Of a stretch of 64,000 nucleotides of DNA, positions 1 through 8,186 are shown one piece after another; positions within the stretch are counted from its first letter, which is position 1; every line of letters begins with the position of its first letter. Below the pieces are notes generated by a model. That model did not search any database. It was not told where the DNA came from and saw nothing but the letters and a program-made list of their open reading frames with translations. The stretch lies in assembly GCF_000374185.1 (NCBI RefSeq), contig NZ_KB910518.1, positions 3,419,687-3,483,686 on the forward strand, given 5' to 3'. Origin of the DNA: Paenibacillus sp. HW567. Lineage in GTDB: Bacteria; Bacillota; Bacilli; Paenibacillales; Paenibacillaceae. The position numbers and the translations under genes were made by a program.

Positions 1-1002
1 GCCGACAAATACGGGCGCAAAATCATGCTGCTGCGCTCCAGCTTCGGCATGGCGCTGGTCATTGTGATGATGGGCTTCGCACAGACGCCTATGCAGCTTC
101 TGCTGCTCCGGCTGCTTAACGGAACAATCTCCGGCTTCAATCCGGCCTCCATCGCGCTCGTCTCCGGCAACACGCCAAAGGAGCGCATGGGTTTTGCCAT
201 GGGACTGATGCAGTCCGGTTCTGTTGCCGGAACCATTCTTGGACCGCTGATCGGCGGAGCGATGGCTGACTGGATCGGGTACCGCCCGATCTTTTATATC
301 GTGGGTGCGCTCCTGTTCGCCGCCTCCCTGCTGGCGCTGTTCCTGGTCAAGGAGAAGTTCGACCGTACCCAGGCCGCCAAGGTGCCGCAGGTTTCTGTAA
401 TGGAAGGCTTCAAGGAGCTGGCCAAAGTCCAGCAGCTTCCGGCATTGTTCGGGGTAACATTCCTCCTGCAGTTTGCCATGATCAGCCCAATGACCCTGCT
501 TCCGCTGTATGTAGAAAAGCTGCACGGCTCAGCGGCAGACATCGCCTTCTGGGCCGGGGTAGTCAGCGCCGTTACCGGCATCTCCAACATGCTGGCTTCG
601 CCGCTGCTGGGCAAGCTTAGCGACAAGGTCGGCGCTCACCGCATCTTGACCTACGCGCTGGTCGGCGCTGCCGTATTCATCATTCCCCAAGCTTTTGTAA
701 CCAGTGTCTGGCAGCTCATCGCCGTCCGCTTTCTGATGGGGGTCTTCATGGGAGGTCTGCTCCCTAGCGTCAACGCTTTGATCCGCTCCTATACCCCTGA
801 CGGCAAAGAAAGCCGCGCTTTTGGCTTCAACAGCAGCATGCTGGCTCTTGGGAACATGCTGGGAGCGATTACTGGCGGCTTTTTGGCGGGATACATCGGA
901 ATTGAAGGATTGTTCCTGATTTCGGGCGGTTTCCTGCTGGTCAATACGGTCTGGGTGCGGCTGAAGCTGTACAAAGGTACTGCGCCGCGTTTATTCCGGT
1001 AG
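1..1002 (+). CDS. MFS transporter, 5' end outside window
   Basis: This is the C-terminal 333 codons of a major facilitator superfamily permease of the inner membrane, probably a proton-driven drug or metabolite exporter. The first visible residues are ADKYGRK, the family motif in the loop between helices 2 and 3. The frame is open back to base 1, so the gene starts upstream of the window. Glycine-rich hydrophobic helices follow, including a GPLIGG stretch near residue 82 and a second LLGKLSDKVG loop motif that marks the second half of the fold. It ends 9 bases before the convergent O-methyltransferase stop. The substrate cannot be read from the sequence. Confidence 0.85.
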   Translation, partial: ADKYGRKIMLLRSSFGMALVIVMMGFAQTPMQLLLLRLLNGTISGFNPASIALVSGNTPKERMGFAMGLMQSGSVAGTILGPLIGGAMADWIGYRPIFYIVGALLFAASLLALFLVKEKFDRTQAAKVPQVSVMEGFKELAKVQQLPALFGVTFLLQFAMISPMTLLPLYVEKLHGSAADIAFWAGVVSAVTGISNMLASPLLGKLSDKVGAHRILTYALVGAAVFIIPQAFVTSVWQLIAVRFLMGVFMGGLLPSVNALIRSYTPDGKESRAFGFNSSMLALGNMLGAITGGFLAGYIGIEGLFLISGGFLLVNTVWVRLKLYKGTAPRLFR

Positions 1003-1011
1003 CGGCGATGC

Positions 1012-1641
1012 TTACTTAACAATAGCAAGCGCCAGGCCGTCGTAGGCGGGCAGCAGCGTAGTCATGAGCCGCTCATCACGGGCAATCATTTCATTGAAGC
1101 GGCGCATGGCTTGGACAGCCGGTCCATTCTTCTCCAGGCTCAGTGTGCGTCCGCGCAGAAATATATTATCCCCGGCGATAATCGCTCCCGGAGAGGCTAG
1201 TCTGATCGCATACTCGAGATAATTCGGATAATTCTCCTTGTCGGCGTCGATAAAAAAGAAATCAAACCGCCGGCCCTCCGCCTCCAGCAGCTTCAGGCTG
1301 TCCAGCGCAGGGCCGAGCTTGTATTCCACAGCTTCACCGAAGCCGGCCTGCTGCAGATGGCGCTCTGCAAGCTCCGCATACTCAGCCTTCAGCTCAAGCG
1401 ACGTCAGCCGCCCGCCGGACGCAAGTCCGCGGCACAGGCAAATTCCGCTGTATCCGCCAAGGGCTCCGATCTCCAGAATGGAGGCCGAGCGGGACATGCT
1501 GACCAGCATCGTCAGCAGCCGCCCATAGCCCGGCGCAATGGAAACCTCCGGCATGCGGTTGTCGGTAATTGCTTGTTTGACCTTAAGAAGCATCTCGTCC
1601 TCTGTATATAGCTGTTCACTGTATTCTTCCTGATTAGGCAT
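1012..1641 (-). CDS. class I SAM-dependent O-methyltransferase
   Basis: A 209-residue cytosolic methyltransferase of the CCoAOMT/YrrM type. The SAM site ILEIGALGGYSG lies near residue 57, and the metal-site motif FFIDADKENY lies near residue 128, as in catechol-type O-methyltransferases that use a divalent metal. The length matches the family. The ATG has AAAGGAGA six bases upstream. It is convergent with the MFS gene and diverges from the rRNA methyltransferase gene. The acceptor substrate is unknown. Confidence 0.88.
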   Translation of the reverse strand: MPNQEEYSEQLYTEDEMLLKVKQAITDNRMPEVSIAPGYGRLLTMLVSMSRSASILEIGALGGYSGICLCRGLASGGRLTSLELKAEYAELAERHLQQAGFGEAVEYKLGPALDSLKLLEAEGRRFDFFFIDADKENYPNYLEYAIRLASPGAIIAGDNIFLRGRTLSLEKNGPAVQAMRRFNEMIARDERLMTTLLPAYDGLALAIVK

Positions 1642-1731
1642 AGGTATTCTCCTTTGATTATTAGTGGCATTGTGCTGTGTCCCGCATTCCCCTATACTTG
1701 AAAAGACAAGCCGCCGTCAAAGCGGGGCTAG

Positions 1732-1755
1732 GTTAGTCATACAAGTTAGTCATAC
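1732..1755. repeat. 11-base direct repeat upstream of rRNA methyltransferase gene
   Basis: GTTAGTCATAC occurs twice, 13 bases apart (1732-1742 and 1745-1755), about 70 bases upstream of the TTG start at 1826. It could be a regulator site or a slippage duplication. Nothing in the sequence decides between them. Confidence 0.4.
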
Positions 1756-1825
1756 TAGAATTGCTGCTTCACTTATTGTACTGGCTTTTCATATTTACCT
1801 ACAAGTTAAACGGAGTTGAGAGCAT

Positions 1826-2965
1826 TTGGGCAAATTACAATTGATCGCCACCGCCCCGATGGGGCTGGAGGCAATCGTAGCACGTGAATTAAACGAATTG
1901 GGTTATGAGACCACGGTCGAGAACGGGCGGGTATTGTTCAGCGGAGATTACATCGACATCTGCCGCTGCAATTTATGGCTGCGCACCTCTGACCGGGTAT
2001 TGGTGAAGATGGGCCAGTTCCCGGCCAGAACCTTCGACGAGCTGTTCGAAGGCGTCAAAGCCATCGACTGGCAGGACTGGATTCCCGGGAACGGGGAATT
2101 CCCCGTGGAAGGACGGTCGCATAAATCCCAGCTTACCAGCGTACCCGCCTGCCAAGGGATTGTCAAGAAAGCCATTGTTGAAAAGCTGAAGCTTTCGCAC
2201 CAGACGGAATGGTTCCCGGAGAACGGGCCCCGCTATGTTGTAGAAGTCATTCTTTTGAATGATACCGCCTTGATTACATTGGATACCACCGGACCGGCGC
2301 TGCACAAACGCGGTTACCGCCGCCAGGCAACGGAAGCGCCGCTGAAGGAAACGATGGCCGCTGCGCTGATTCAGATCAGCCGCTGGAACGGCCACCGTCC
2401 GCTGTTCGATCCCTGCTGCGGTTCCGGCACGCTGCTTATTGAAGCGGCGATGATCGCCTGGAATATCGCGCCGGGCCTGCGGCGCTCGTTCCCGTCAGAG
2501 CATTGGCCCGTAATTCCGAAGCGCCTCTGGGAAGAAGCACGCGAGGAAGCCTTCGACGCCGTGCGCGACGACTACCCGCTGCAGCTTACCGGCACCGACA
2601 TCGACCCTGCCGCGATTGAAATCGCTGAAGCCAACGCCAAGAGCGCCGGACTTTCCGGTGAGATCACCTTTCAGACCATCGCTGCCGCCAAAGCCAGACC
2701 GCAAGGGGATTACGGCTGCATCATCACAAATCCGCCTTACGGAGAGCGGATCAGCAGCGACAAGGAAGTGGAGAAGCTCACCCGCCAATTCGGCGAAATG
2801 ATGCTGTACCTGCCGACCTGGTCCTTTTTCGCCATCAGCCCGTATAAGGAATTCGAGCAATTCTACGGACGCAAGGCGGACAAACGGCGGAAGCTGTACA
2901 ACGGACGGATAGAGTGCCAGTACTATCAGTACCTCGGGCCGCTGCCTCCGCGCAATCCGCAATAA
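1826..2965 (+). CDS. THUMP-domain class I SAM-dependent RNA methyltransferase (RlmL/YpsC type)
   Basis: A 379-residue enzyme predicted to methylate guanine N2 in 23S rRNA. It has an N-terminal ferredoxin-like and THUMP region (about residues 1-160), a SAM-binding motif FDPCCGSGTLLIEAA from residue 193 and the catalytic NPPYGER motif from residue 302, which is the N-methyltransferase signature. The start is TTG with GGAG about ten bases upstream, and the protein begins MGKLQLIATAPMG as in relatives. It is a single gene followed by a strong terminator. The exact target base is inferred from the family. Confidence 0.9.
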   Translation: MGKLQLIATAPMGLEAIVARELNELGYETTVENGRVLFSGDYIDICRCNLWLRTSDRVLVKMGQFPARTFDELFEGVKAIDWQDWIPGNGEFPVEGRSHKSQLTSVPACQGIVKKAIVEKLKLSHQTEWFPENGPRYVVEVILLNDTALITLDTTGPALHKRGYRRQATEAPLKETMAAALIQISRWNGHRPLFDPCCGSGTLLIEAAMIAWNIAPGLRRSFPSEHWPVIPKRLWEEAREEAFDAVRDDYPLQLTGTDIDPAAIEIAEANAKSAGLSGEITFQTIAAAKARPQGDYGCIITNPPYGERISSDKEVEKLTRQFGEMMLYLPTWSFFAISPYKEFEQFYGRKADKRRKLYNGRIECQYYQYLGPLPPRNPQ

Positions 2966-2968
2966 ACC

Positions 2969-3016
2969 AATAGCCTTAAGCCCCACAGTTGCTGTGAGTG
3001 CTTAAGGCTATTTTTG
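2969..3016 (+). terminator. rho-independent terminator of the rRNA methyltransferase gene
   Basis: A perfect 13-bp stem, AATAGCCTTAAGC with its complement, is followed by TTTTTGT. It lies 4 bases after the stop codon. Confidence 0.93.
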
Positions 3017-3049
3017 TACATACACTTGTTAATGAAATTTGAGCGCGAA

Positions 3050-3874
3050 CTAGAACAACACCTTGTCCGGATGGGAGCCAACGCGTTCTCCGGCATCGAG
3101 TCCGCTTATCGCCGCAAGCTCCTCCGCCGACAGCTCGAAATCGAAGATTTCGCTGTTTTCCTTGATCCGCGATGCAGTTACCGATTTCGGAATAATCACG
3201 ATCTCATTTTGCAGTCCCCACCGTAAAACTACCTGCGATACCGTCTTGCCGTATTTTGCCGCAATCCCCTGCAGCCGTTCATTATCCTGCAATCTGCCCT
3301 TCATCAGCGGAGCCCAGGCTTCAATCTGAATCCCCCGGCTGGCGCAGTATTCATGCAGCTCTCTCTGGATAAACCGCGGATGCAGCTCCACCTGATTCAC
3401 AGCGGGTACAATTTCACTGTCCTTAAGCAATTCCTCCAGGTGATGGATCTGAAAGTTGCTGACCCCAATAGCCCGGGTGCGGCCTTCGGCATACAGACGC
3501 TCCAGCGCACGCCAAGTATCTTTATATTTGTCTACGCCCGGCCAATGGATCAAGTACAGATCAATAATGTCCAGACCCATCTTCTTGCAACTGACATCAA
3601 ATGCTTTCAAGGTCTCATCGTAGCCCTGATCCGTATTCCATACCTTGGTCGTTACGAACAAGCTGTCCCGTGGGACGCCGCTGGCGGCAATCGAGCTTCC
3701 AACCTCATTTTCGTTGCCATACACCGCTGCGGTATCAATACTCCGGTATCCCAGCTCAAGCGCAGTCGTTACGGCTTTGGCGACCTCTTCGCCCTCTGCC
3801 TTATAGGTGCCCAGTCCAAAACGCGGCATGACAATCCCGTTATTCAAAATCGTTCCATCAGCAATATGCTTCAT
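3050..3874 (-). CDS. aldo/keto reductase (AKR5-like)
   Basis: A 274-residue NADPH-dependent carbonyl reductase with a TIM-barrel fold. Catalytic tetrad residues are visible: Asp and Tyr in IDTAAVYGNE, Lys in TTKVWN and His in YLIHWPG. The cofactor segment IPKSVTASRIKEN lies near the C-terminus. A longer reading starts at 3883, but that ATG is only two bases from AGGAGG. The ATG at 3874 has an 11-base gap, so I chose it. It resembles Bacillus YvgN/YtbE, which reduce methylglyoxal and other aldehydes, but the physiological substrate is unknown. Confidence 0.9.
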   Translation of the reverse strand: MKHIADGTILNNGIVMPRFGLGTYKAEGEEVAKAVTTALELGYRSIDTAAVYGNENEVGSSIAASGVPRDSLFVTTKVWNTDQGYDETLKAFDVSCKKMGLDIIDLYLIHWPGVDKYKDTWRALERLYAEGRTRAIGVSNFQIHHLEELLKDSEIVPAVNQVELHPRFIQRELHEYCASRGIQIEAWAPLMKGRLQDNERLQGIAAKYGKTVSQVVLRWGLQNEIVIIPKSVTASRIKENSEIFDFELSAEELAAISGLDAGERVGSHPDKVLF

Positions 3875-3982
3875 TGGCTCCATTCCCTCCTATGTAGGTC
3901 TCTAATTTTGACAACAGCTCTATTATAACATGCAGTTGCTGGAAGATGCGGACGTCCCCTCTAGGAGGCGGTTTTCAGCGTG

Positions 3983-4012
3983 CAAAAAGCCCCCGCAAAC
4001 CCTTGCGGAGGC
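3983..4012 (-). terminator. terminator of the DUF1450 gene
   Basis: On the minus strand GCCTCCGCAA pairs with TTGCGGGGGC (one G-T pair) across a short loop and is followed by TTTTTGC. Confidence 0.88.
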
Positions 4013-4032
4013 GATACTTCTCTAGGTTAGTA

Positions 4033-4272
4033 TTATTCCTTGATGACCGGCTTTTTGACAAAAGCTTCGGCTTTCGCCAGCACTTCATCCTCAGTCGGAG
4101 CACTGACATACCGTCCATTTATATACACAAACGGCCGTTTGCCGCAAGGCCCGCAATAGGAGATGCACCCGGTCTTGATCTCGGCATCGGGCGCCATCTT
4201 GCGCAGCTTGGGCAGAATACTCTTCATCTTGATATGATTACATTCGTCGCAAATCCGTATATCGTTAGCCAT
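4033..4272 (-). CDS. DUF1450 family protein (YuzB-like)
   Basis: A 79-residue cytosolic protein. It starts MANDIRICDECNH and has a second cysteine group GCISYCGPCG, a CxxC plus CxxxCxxC arrangement that looks like a metal or Fe-S site in a thioredoxin-like fold. This matches the DUF1450 family, whose function is unknown. It lies 41 bases downstream of the HesB-fold gene on the same strand, so the two are probably co-transcribed up to the terminator at 3983. Confidence 0.85.
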   Translation of the reverse strand: MANDIRICDECNHIKMKSILPKLRKMAPDAEIKTGCISYCGPCGKRPFVYINGRYVSAPTEDEVLAKAEAFVKKPVIKE

Positions 4273-4313
4273 GAAGCAACCCTTCTTTATGTCCGTAAAA
4301 TATAGGCGAACGC

Positions 4314-4616
4314 TTAGTGATCGCCATGATTTCCTTTTGACGGATTAGTGATAACAAAACCTTCTTCCGGGAAGTACAGGTAATCAATCTTCACACCATC
4401 CAGCAGCGGCTGGTTCGGGTCAAGAATGACATCAATCTCTTTGTCTGTCGTAACCACGACATCATTCTCTTTAGGCGTGTCCAAATCCAGGCCGTAGTGG
4501 GCATGATCGCCGTGGGCATGCGTAATGGCTACGCGCAGCTTCAGCTCGCTGTTGCCTTCAAGCTCCATTGTTTTCTTTATCACTTTAGCCGCGTTGCGGG
4601 TAATTTTGACGTTCAT
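4314..4616 (-). CDS. HesB/IscA-fold protein without the A-type cysteines
   Basis: A 100-residue protein with the beta-rich fold of A-type Fe-S carriers (N-terminal MNVKITRNAAKVIKK, later DGVKIDYL and GFVITNPS). True A-type carriers hold a cluster with three cysteines near residue 35 and at the C-terminal end. This protein has no cysteine, and those places are rich in histidine: H33, H35, H38 and H40 in THAHGDHAHYG, and H97 and H100 in GNHGDH. It may bind a metal rather than a cluster. The start at 4616 has GGGAG ten bases upstream. A longer frame to 4637 lacks a good site. Confidence 0.72.
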   Translation of the reverse strand: MNVKITRNAAKVIKKTMELEGNSELKLRVAITHAHGDHAHYGLDLDTPKENDVVVTTDKEIDVILDPNQPLLDGVKIDYLYFPEEGFVITNPSKGNHGDH

Positions 4617-4741
4617 CCTTATCCATCTCCCAGGCATCTATAGTTTAAATACTCAATAATTCATTTTAAGGAAATGAGCCTGCAAAAGCAACTATATTAC
4701 TGAAATAGATGCTGCAGCCGCGCTAAAGATTCTCTAAATAT

Positions 4742-4993
4742 TCATCTTCCGGCTCTCAGCGCCGGGTATTTACGGTCCATCCGTGATACGAACCAGCCCG
4801 TCAGCAGCATCGTCACGCCAATATCGTCAATCGGCAGAAAAGGCATAACATCGGGCAGCACCCAATAGAGCAGCACCGGAACCGTGAACAGCAGCTTGTC
4901 CGTTAGCGCAACTTCGGGCGATATGACATACTGCCAGGAATTGCGGAAAAGCCGGGACCACATCTTCAGTGACAGCAGTTTTCTCAGTTTCAT
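4742..4993 (-). CDS. small membrane protein, DUF1232-like
   Basis: An 83-residue protein with a hydrophobic stretch LLFTVPVLLYWVLPDVMPFL followed by PIDDIGV, resembling the PDxIPxIGxxDD core of DUF1232 proteins. A second hydrophobic segment MLLTGWFVS follows, with a basic C-terminus. Function is unknown. The ATG at 4993 has GGGAGG seven bases upstream. The family assignment rests on this short motif only. Confidence 0.6.
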   Translation of the reverse strand: MKLRKLLSLKMWSRLFRNSWQYVISPEVALTDKLLFTVPVLLYWVLPDVMPFLPIDDIGVTMLLTGWFVSRMDRKYPALRAGR

Positions 4994-5025
4994 TAACAGC
5001 CCTCCCAAAGTGTTGTGAAGATTTG

Positions 5026-5079
5026 AAAAGGGTACAGCCGCTGAGAACTTCTAGATGAAAACTGCGGCCATACCCTTTG
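5026..5079 (-). terminator. terminator of the M14 peptidase gene
   Basis: On the minus strand AAAGGGTATGGCCGC pairs with GCGGCTGTACCCTTT (G-T pairs included) across a loop of about 22 bases, followed by TCAAAT. It lies about 40 bases after the peptidase stop. Confidence 0.7.
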
Positions 5080-5117
5080 CTGTTATATTACGCAAATTTG
5101 CAGGTATTGTTTCATTT

Positions 5118-6326
5118 TTAATTGAAATTTGAAAGAATAGCCGCCAAAATAAGACCGGTCTCCAGCGCCACATCCCCAAAATCAGCCAGCGGCAGCGGAT
5201 TTTTGCCGCTGCCCAGCTCCACGGTGAAGCCGGGCTTGCGGAAACGCTGTATGAACCAATCCTTGTACCCGGCATCGCTGCCGGTCAGCTCCACCGGCCG
5301 GTAGCCGCTTGCCGCCGCCAGCCTGACTGCAAGCGCCTTGCTCTCCGGCGGCTCATACCCCCGGTAATTCCAGTAAATCTCGCCTCCCTGGCTATGGAGG
5401 GATACGGCAGCATCGCCGGGAATCTCTTCCGCCAGCCTAACAAGCGCTGCCGCTTCCGGCTCGCTGAGCGGCGCAGGCCCGCTGAAATCGCGCGGCCCAG
5501 GCTCCCGCACACTCCGCCGGGCCCGCTCCTCTTCCCAGTGGGCGGGGAACTGATCCCCCAGATCCACACCCCGGATGTTGGCCTTCCAGTGCCGGAAACT
5601 GCGCCGGCCGTGGTTCCATTTCATCAGCTCATTGTAACAGGGATGCCCGGTCAGTATTCCTTCCTGTACCAGCTCCACCCCATCGGGGTTGGCCATCGGG
5701 ACTACCCATATCGTCCAGCGGCTATACCACGCTTCGGGATGATGGCCGTTCCATTCCTTGCCTTCGGCATAAGCCGCAGCATATTTCTCTACAAAGGACA
5801 TCAGACAAGGCGATGTCAGCCATTCATTGGCATGCAGCGCAGCATTCACATGGAGATGGCGGGAACCATTGCCGATCCGCAGCAAATGAAGCGGCTTGCC
5901 GAGCACACTGGTGCCGATGCTGTCCTTGTGGATAAAAGGAAATTGGTCCGTTAATTTTGTGATATCCTCCTCAACCTCATTAGGCCCGTATTCACCGCGC
6001 AGGTGCACCACTGAATGGGACATGGCTGGAGGAATAACCAGCACTTTGCCCGGAGCGCACCAATGTGCCGAGGTTACGCCGGGATTCAGCCGCTCAAGCT
6101 CACCTATCTCCACGCCGAACAGGGCGGAGATCAGCTCCGCATTGTCGCCCTCCTGCACAGCATAACGTTTGCGCGGAGCGGATGGCAGGAACAGAATTTG
6201 TCCCGGATACAAGTAAGGCTGCCCCCCTGCCCAAGGGTTTCCTTGAATAACATGCTCAGGCGTCAGTCCGGCTTTTGCGGCAATCCGGCTGACGGTGTCT
6301 CCCCTGCGGGCAATATACTGCTGCAT
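5118..6326 (-). CDS. LysM-M14 peptidase (gamma-D-glutamyl-diamino acid endopeptidase type)
   Basis: A 402-residue peptidoglycan hydrolase. There are two N-terminal LysM modules (about 1-48 and 55-99) for binding glycan and an M14 carboxypeptidase domain (about 110-402). Zinc ligands are H165 and E168 in LHANEW and H311 in SLHSQGGE. The catalytic glutamate is E370 in FTVELGSG. The order LysM-LysM-M14 matches endopeptidase I of spore formers, which cuts the D-Glu to diaminopimelate bond. No signal peptide is seen, as in that enzyme. The start at 6326 has GAGAGG nine bases upstream. A frame to 6362 is open but lacks a site. Confidence 0.88.
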   Translation of the reverse strand: MQQYIARRGDTVSRIAAKAGLTPEHVIQGNPWAGGQPYLYPGQILFLPSAPRKRYAVQEGDNAELISALFGVEIGELERLNPGVTSAHWCAPGKVLVIPPAMSHSVVHLRGEYGPNEVEEDITKLTDQFPFIHKDSIGTSVLGKPLHLLRIGNGSRHLHVNAALHANEWLTSPCLMSFVEKYAAAYAEGKEWNGHHPEAWYSRWTIWVVPMANPDGVELVQEGILTGHPCYNELMKWNHGRRSFRHWKANIRGVDLGDQFPAHWEEERARRSVREPGPRDFSGPAPLSEPEAAALVRLAEEIPGDAAVSLHSQGGEIYWNYRGYEPPESKALAVRLAAASGYRPVELTGSDAGYKDWFIQRFRKPGFTVELGSGKNPLPLADFGDVALETGLILAAILSNFN

Positions 6327-6483
6327 ATGTCTCATCCTCTCGGCCTCAAAGTACGCCGTCATCCACTGCCGTCAGCCGGACATTTCCGCGAAGACAACCG
6401 GACACAGCCCTCTGGTCTTATTGTATGCAACCCCTTCTGTCCACCATGAAAGAATTGAGCCGGCCCGCTGCCGCACAATACTA

Positions 6484-6512
6484 AAAGGCCGGGGTATTGC
6501 TGCCCCGGCCTT
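6484..6512 (-). terminator. terminator of racE
   Basis: A perfect 10-bp stem AAGGCCGGGG/CCCCGGCCTT with an 8-base loop lies about 70 bases downstream of the racE stop. The minus-strand tail is TTAG and the plus-strand tail ATTTTGC, so it may act both ways. Confidence 0.82.
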
Positions 6513-6579
6513 ATTTTGCAGTTCTAACGCCTCCTGAATCAGGAGGTTTGTCCCTATTCAATTCACTCCGAGCCATGCT

Positions 6580-7392
6580 TTATAATGACGATACCTGCCA
6601 CACTACGGGCGTACGCTTGATCTGCTCTCCGAGCCAGTCCCGGGCGATCCGCTGGAACATCTCCGCATCTCCGCTGCAGAAGAATTGGTGGATTGGACTT
6701 TCATCTCCGCTCGCCAGCTTGCCTTTGTCATACAGAATTGTGCTGATTTCCCGCGCGGTTTCATCCGCCGAGCTGATCAGCTTGACTCCAGGCCCCATCA
6801 CTTTCCCTATCGGTTCAACCAGGAAGGGATAATGGGTACAGCCGAGGATCAAGGTATCTATCGGCTCATATTTGATGCCGTTGAGAGACTCCGCTACTGC
6901 AATATGGCTCTCCTCTGTACGGAACAGGCCTTGCTCAACATATGGAACAAGCGCCGGACAAGCCTGGCTGACAACCTGAACAAACGGGGAAAGCTGCTTG
7001 AGCGCAGTCGTATAAGCCCCGCTATTAACCGTGCCTATCGTGCCTATGACGCCTACCTGACCGGTTTTGGTGGCCGTGATGGCCGCACGTGCTCCGGGAT
7101 GAATCACACCGATGACGGGAATGGATACTTTGGCTGAAATATAATCGAGAGCGGCCGCTGTTGCTGTGTTGCAGGCAATAACGATCATTTTAGGATTGAA
7201 TTGAATTAAATAGTCCACGATTTGTTCGGTGAACAGTTTCACTTCCTCTGTCGAACGGGGGCCGTACGGTGCCCTTGCTGTGTCTCCGAAATAAATGATT
7301 TTTTCCCGAGGGAGCTGCCTCATTACTTCCTTGACAACCGTCAATCCCCCTACACCTGAGTCTAGTATTGCTATAGCTTGCTGCACGAACAC
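6580..7392 (-). CDS. racE: glutamate racemase
   Basis: Interconverts L- and D-glutamate for peptidoglycan and poly-gamma-glutamate synthesis in the cytosol. The 270-residue product carries the N-terminal AILDSGVGG signature. The two catalytic cysteines are at C74 (IACNTATA) and C185 (LGCTHYPF), the same positions as Bacillus RacE. I chose the GTG start at 7392 because AGAAGGA precedes it by a normal distance and the length then equals the family. A longer in-frame reading to 7491 adds 33 unconserved residues. Confidence 0.94.
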   Translation of the reverse strand: MFVQQAIAILDSGVGGLTVVKEVMRQLPREKIIYFGDTARAPYGPRSTEEVKLFTEQIVDYLIQFNPKMIVIACNTATAAALDYISAKVSIPVIGVIHPGARAAITATKTGQVGVIGTIGTVNSGAYTTALKQLSPFVQVVSQACPALVPYVEQGLFRTEESHIAVAESLNGIKYEPIDTLILGCTHYPFLVEPIGKVMGPGVKLISSADETAREISTILYDKGKLASGDESPIHQFFCSGDAEMFQRIARDWLGEQIKRTPVVWQVSSL

Positions 7393-7522
7393 ACCGCTTC
7401 CTTCTACTTGTTTTGTGTAGCTTATGTAAGGCCAAAACAAAATGTACCGGGATTTGAGCCCCAATTGCAGATAATACTCCATTTGCCGCAACAGTTCAAG
7501 CAGCGGGGCTCTTTCCTGCCAA

Positions 7523-7557
7523 GAGCCGCCTTCCGCAAGAAATGCGAAAAGCGGCTC
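7523..7557 (-). terminator. strong hairpin between ytxH and racE, possible terminator
   Basis: A 15-bp stem (GAGCCGCTTTTCGCA with TGCGGAAGGCGGCTC, four G-T or A-T closures included) lies in the 219-base gap downstream of the YtxH gene. There is no clear T tract on either strand, so termination is not certain. Confidence 0.5.
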
Positions 7558-7611
7558 CCGCCGGAAAACCTTATAAGTGCAAGTAGCTCCAGGAAAATAG
7601 CATCTGCAGGC

Positions 7612-8088
7612 CTAAAGAGTACCGCTGCCGCCTTTGTCATTCTGCGTGTCATCTTCTACAATGGCTTCCACGTCGGCTGCAGTGTCAGTTTCAGCAGCCG
7701 CTTCAGCTTCAGCCACAGCATCAGCTTCGGCCTCCGCTCCGGCTTCATCCAACTCCGCAGCTTCAAGAGCAGCACCTGCTACAGCAGCAATTGCACTGAT
7801 CGTTACCAGTTCTTCTGCATCGGAGGAAGTGTAGTGCTTCCCCCATTCCTTAACTTCGGTGACAACAGATCCCACCGCGTCCTTGGCTTTGCCATACAGC
7901 TCTGTGGTTTTCTCGCCGGTTGCGCTGGCAATTTCCTGCACTTTATCAACGGCAACCGAGGTGCCTTCCGCAATATCCTTGCGCAGCTCCTTACCGGGCT
8001 TCGGGGCAAACAGCAGTGCTGTCACCGAACCGACCACACTGCCAACCAGTGCGCCCCACAGCAAGCTTTTGGTATCCTTTTTCATCAT
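7612..8088 (-). CDS. YtxH domain-containing general stress protein
   Basis: A 158-residue protein with the YtxH N-terminus. A glycine-rich membrane helix (LLWGALVGSVVGSVTALLF) is followed at once by the hallmark APKPGKELR, then an amphipathic region. The last 60 residues are almost all Ala, Glu and Asp, a low-complexity acidic tail. Proteins of this family respond to general stress in Bacillus. AAAGGAG precedes the paired ATGs, and the start could equally be one codon later (8085). Confidence 0.82.
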   Translation of the reverse strand: MMKKDTKSLLWGALVGSVVGSVTALLFAPKPGKELRKDIAEGTSVAVDKVQEIASATGEKTTELYGKAKDAVGSVVTEVKEWGKHYTSSDAEELVTISAIAAVAGAALEAAELDEAGAEAEADAVAEAEAAAETDTAADVEAIVEDDTQNDKGGSGTL

Positions 8089-8186
8089 CCATCTCTCCTT
8101 TAAGTTCATTGAATCTCTGCCCGGCCACCCGGGCTATCGCCTAGTTCTGCTATATCATAAGCAATGGGAGCCTGACCTGTGACTGA

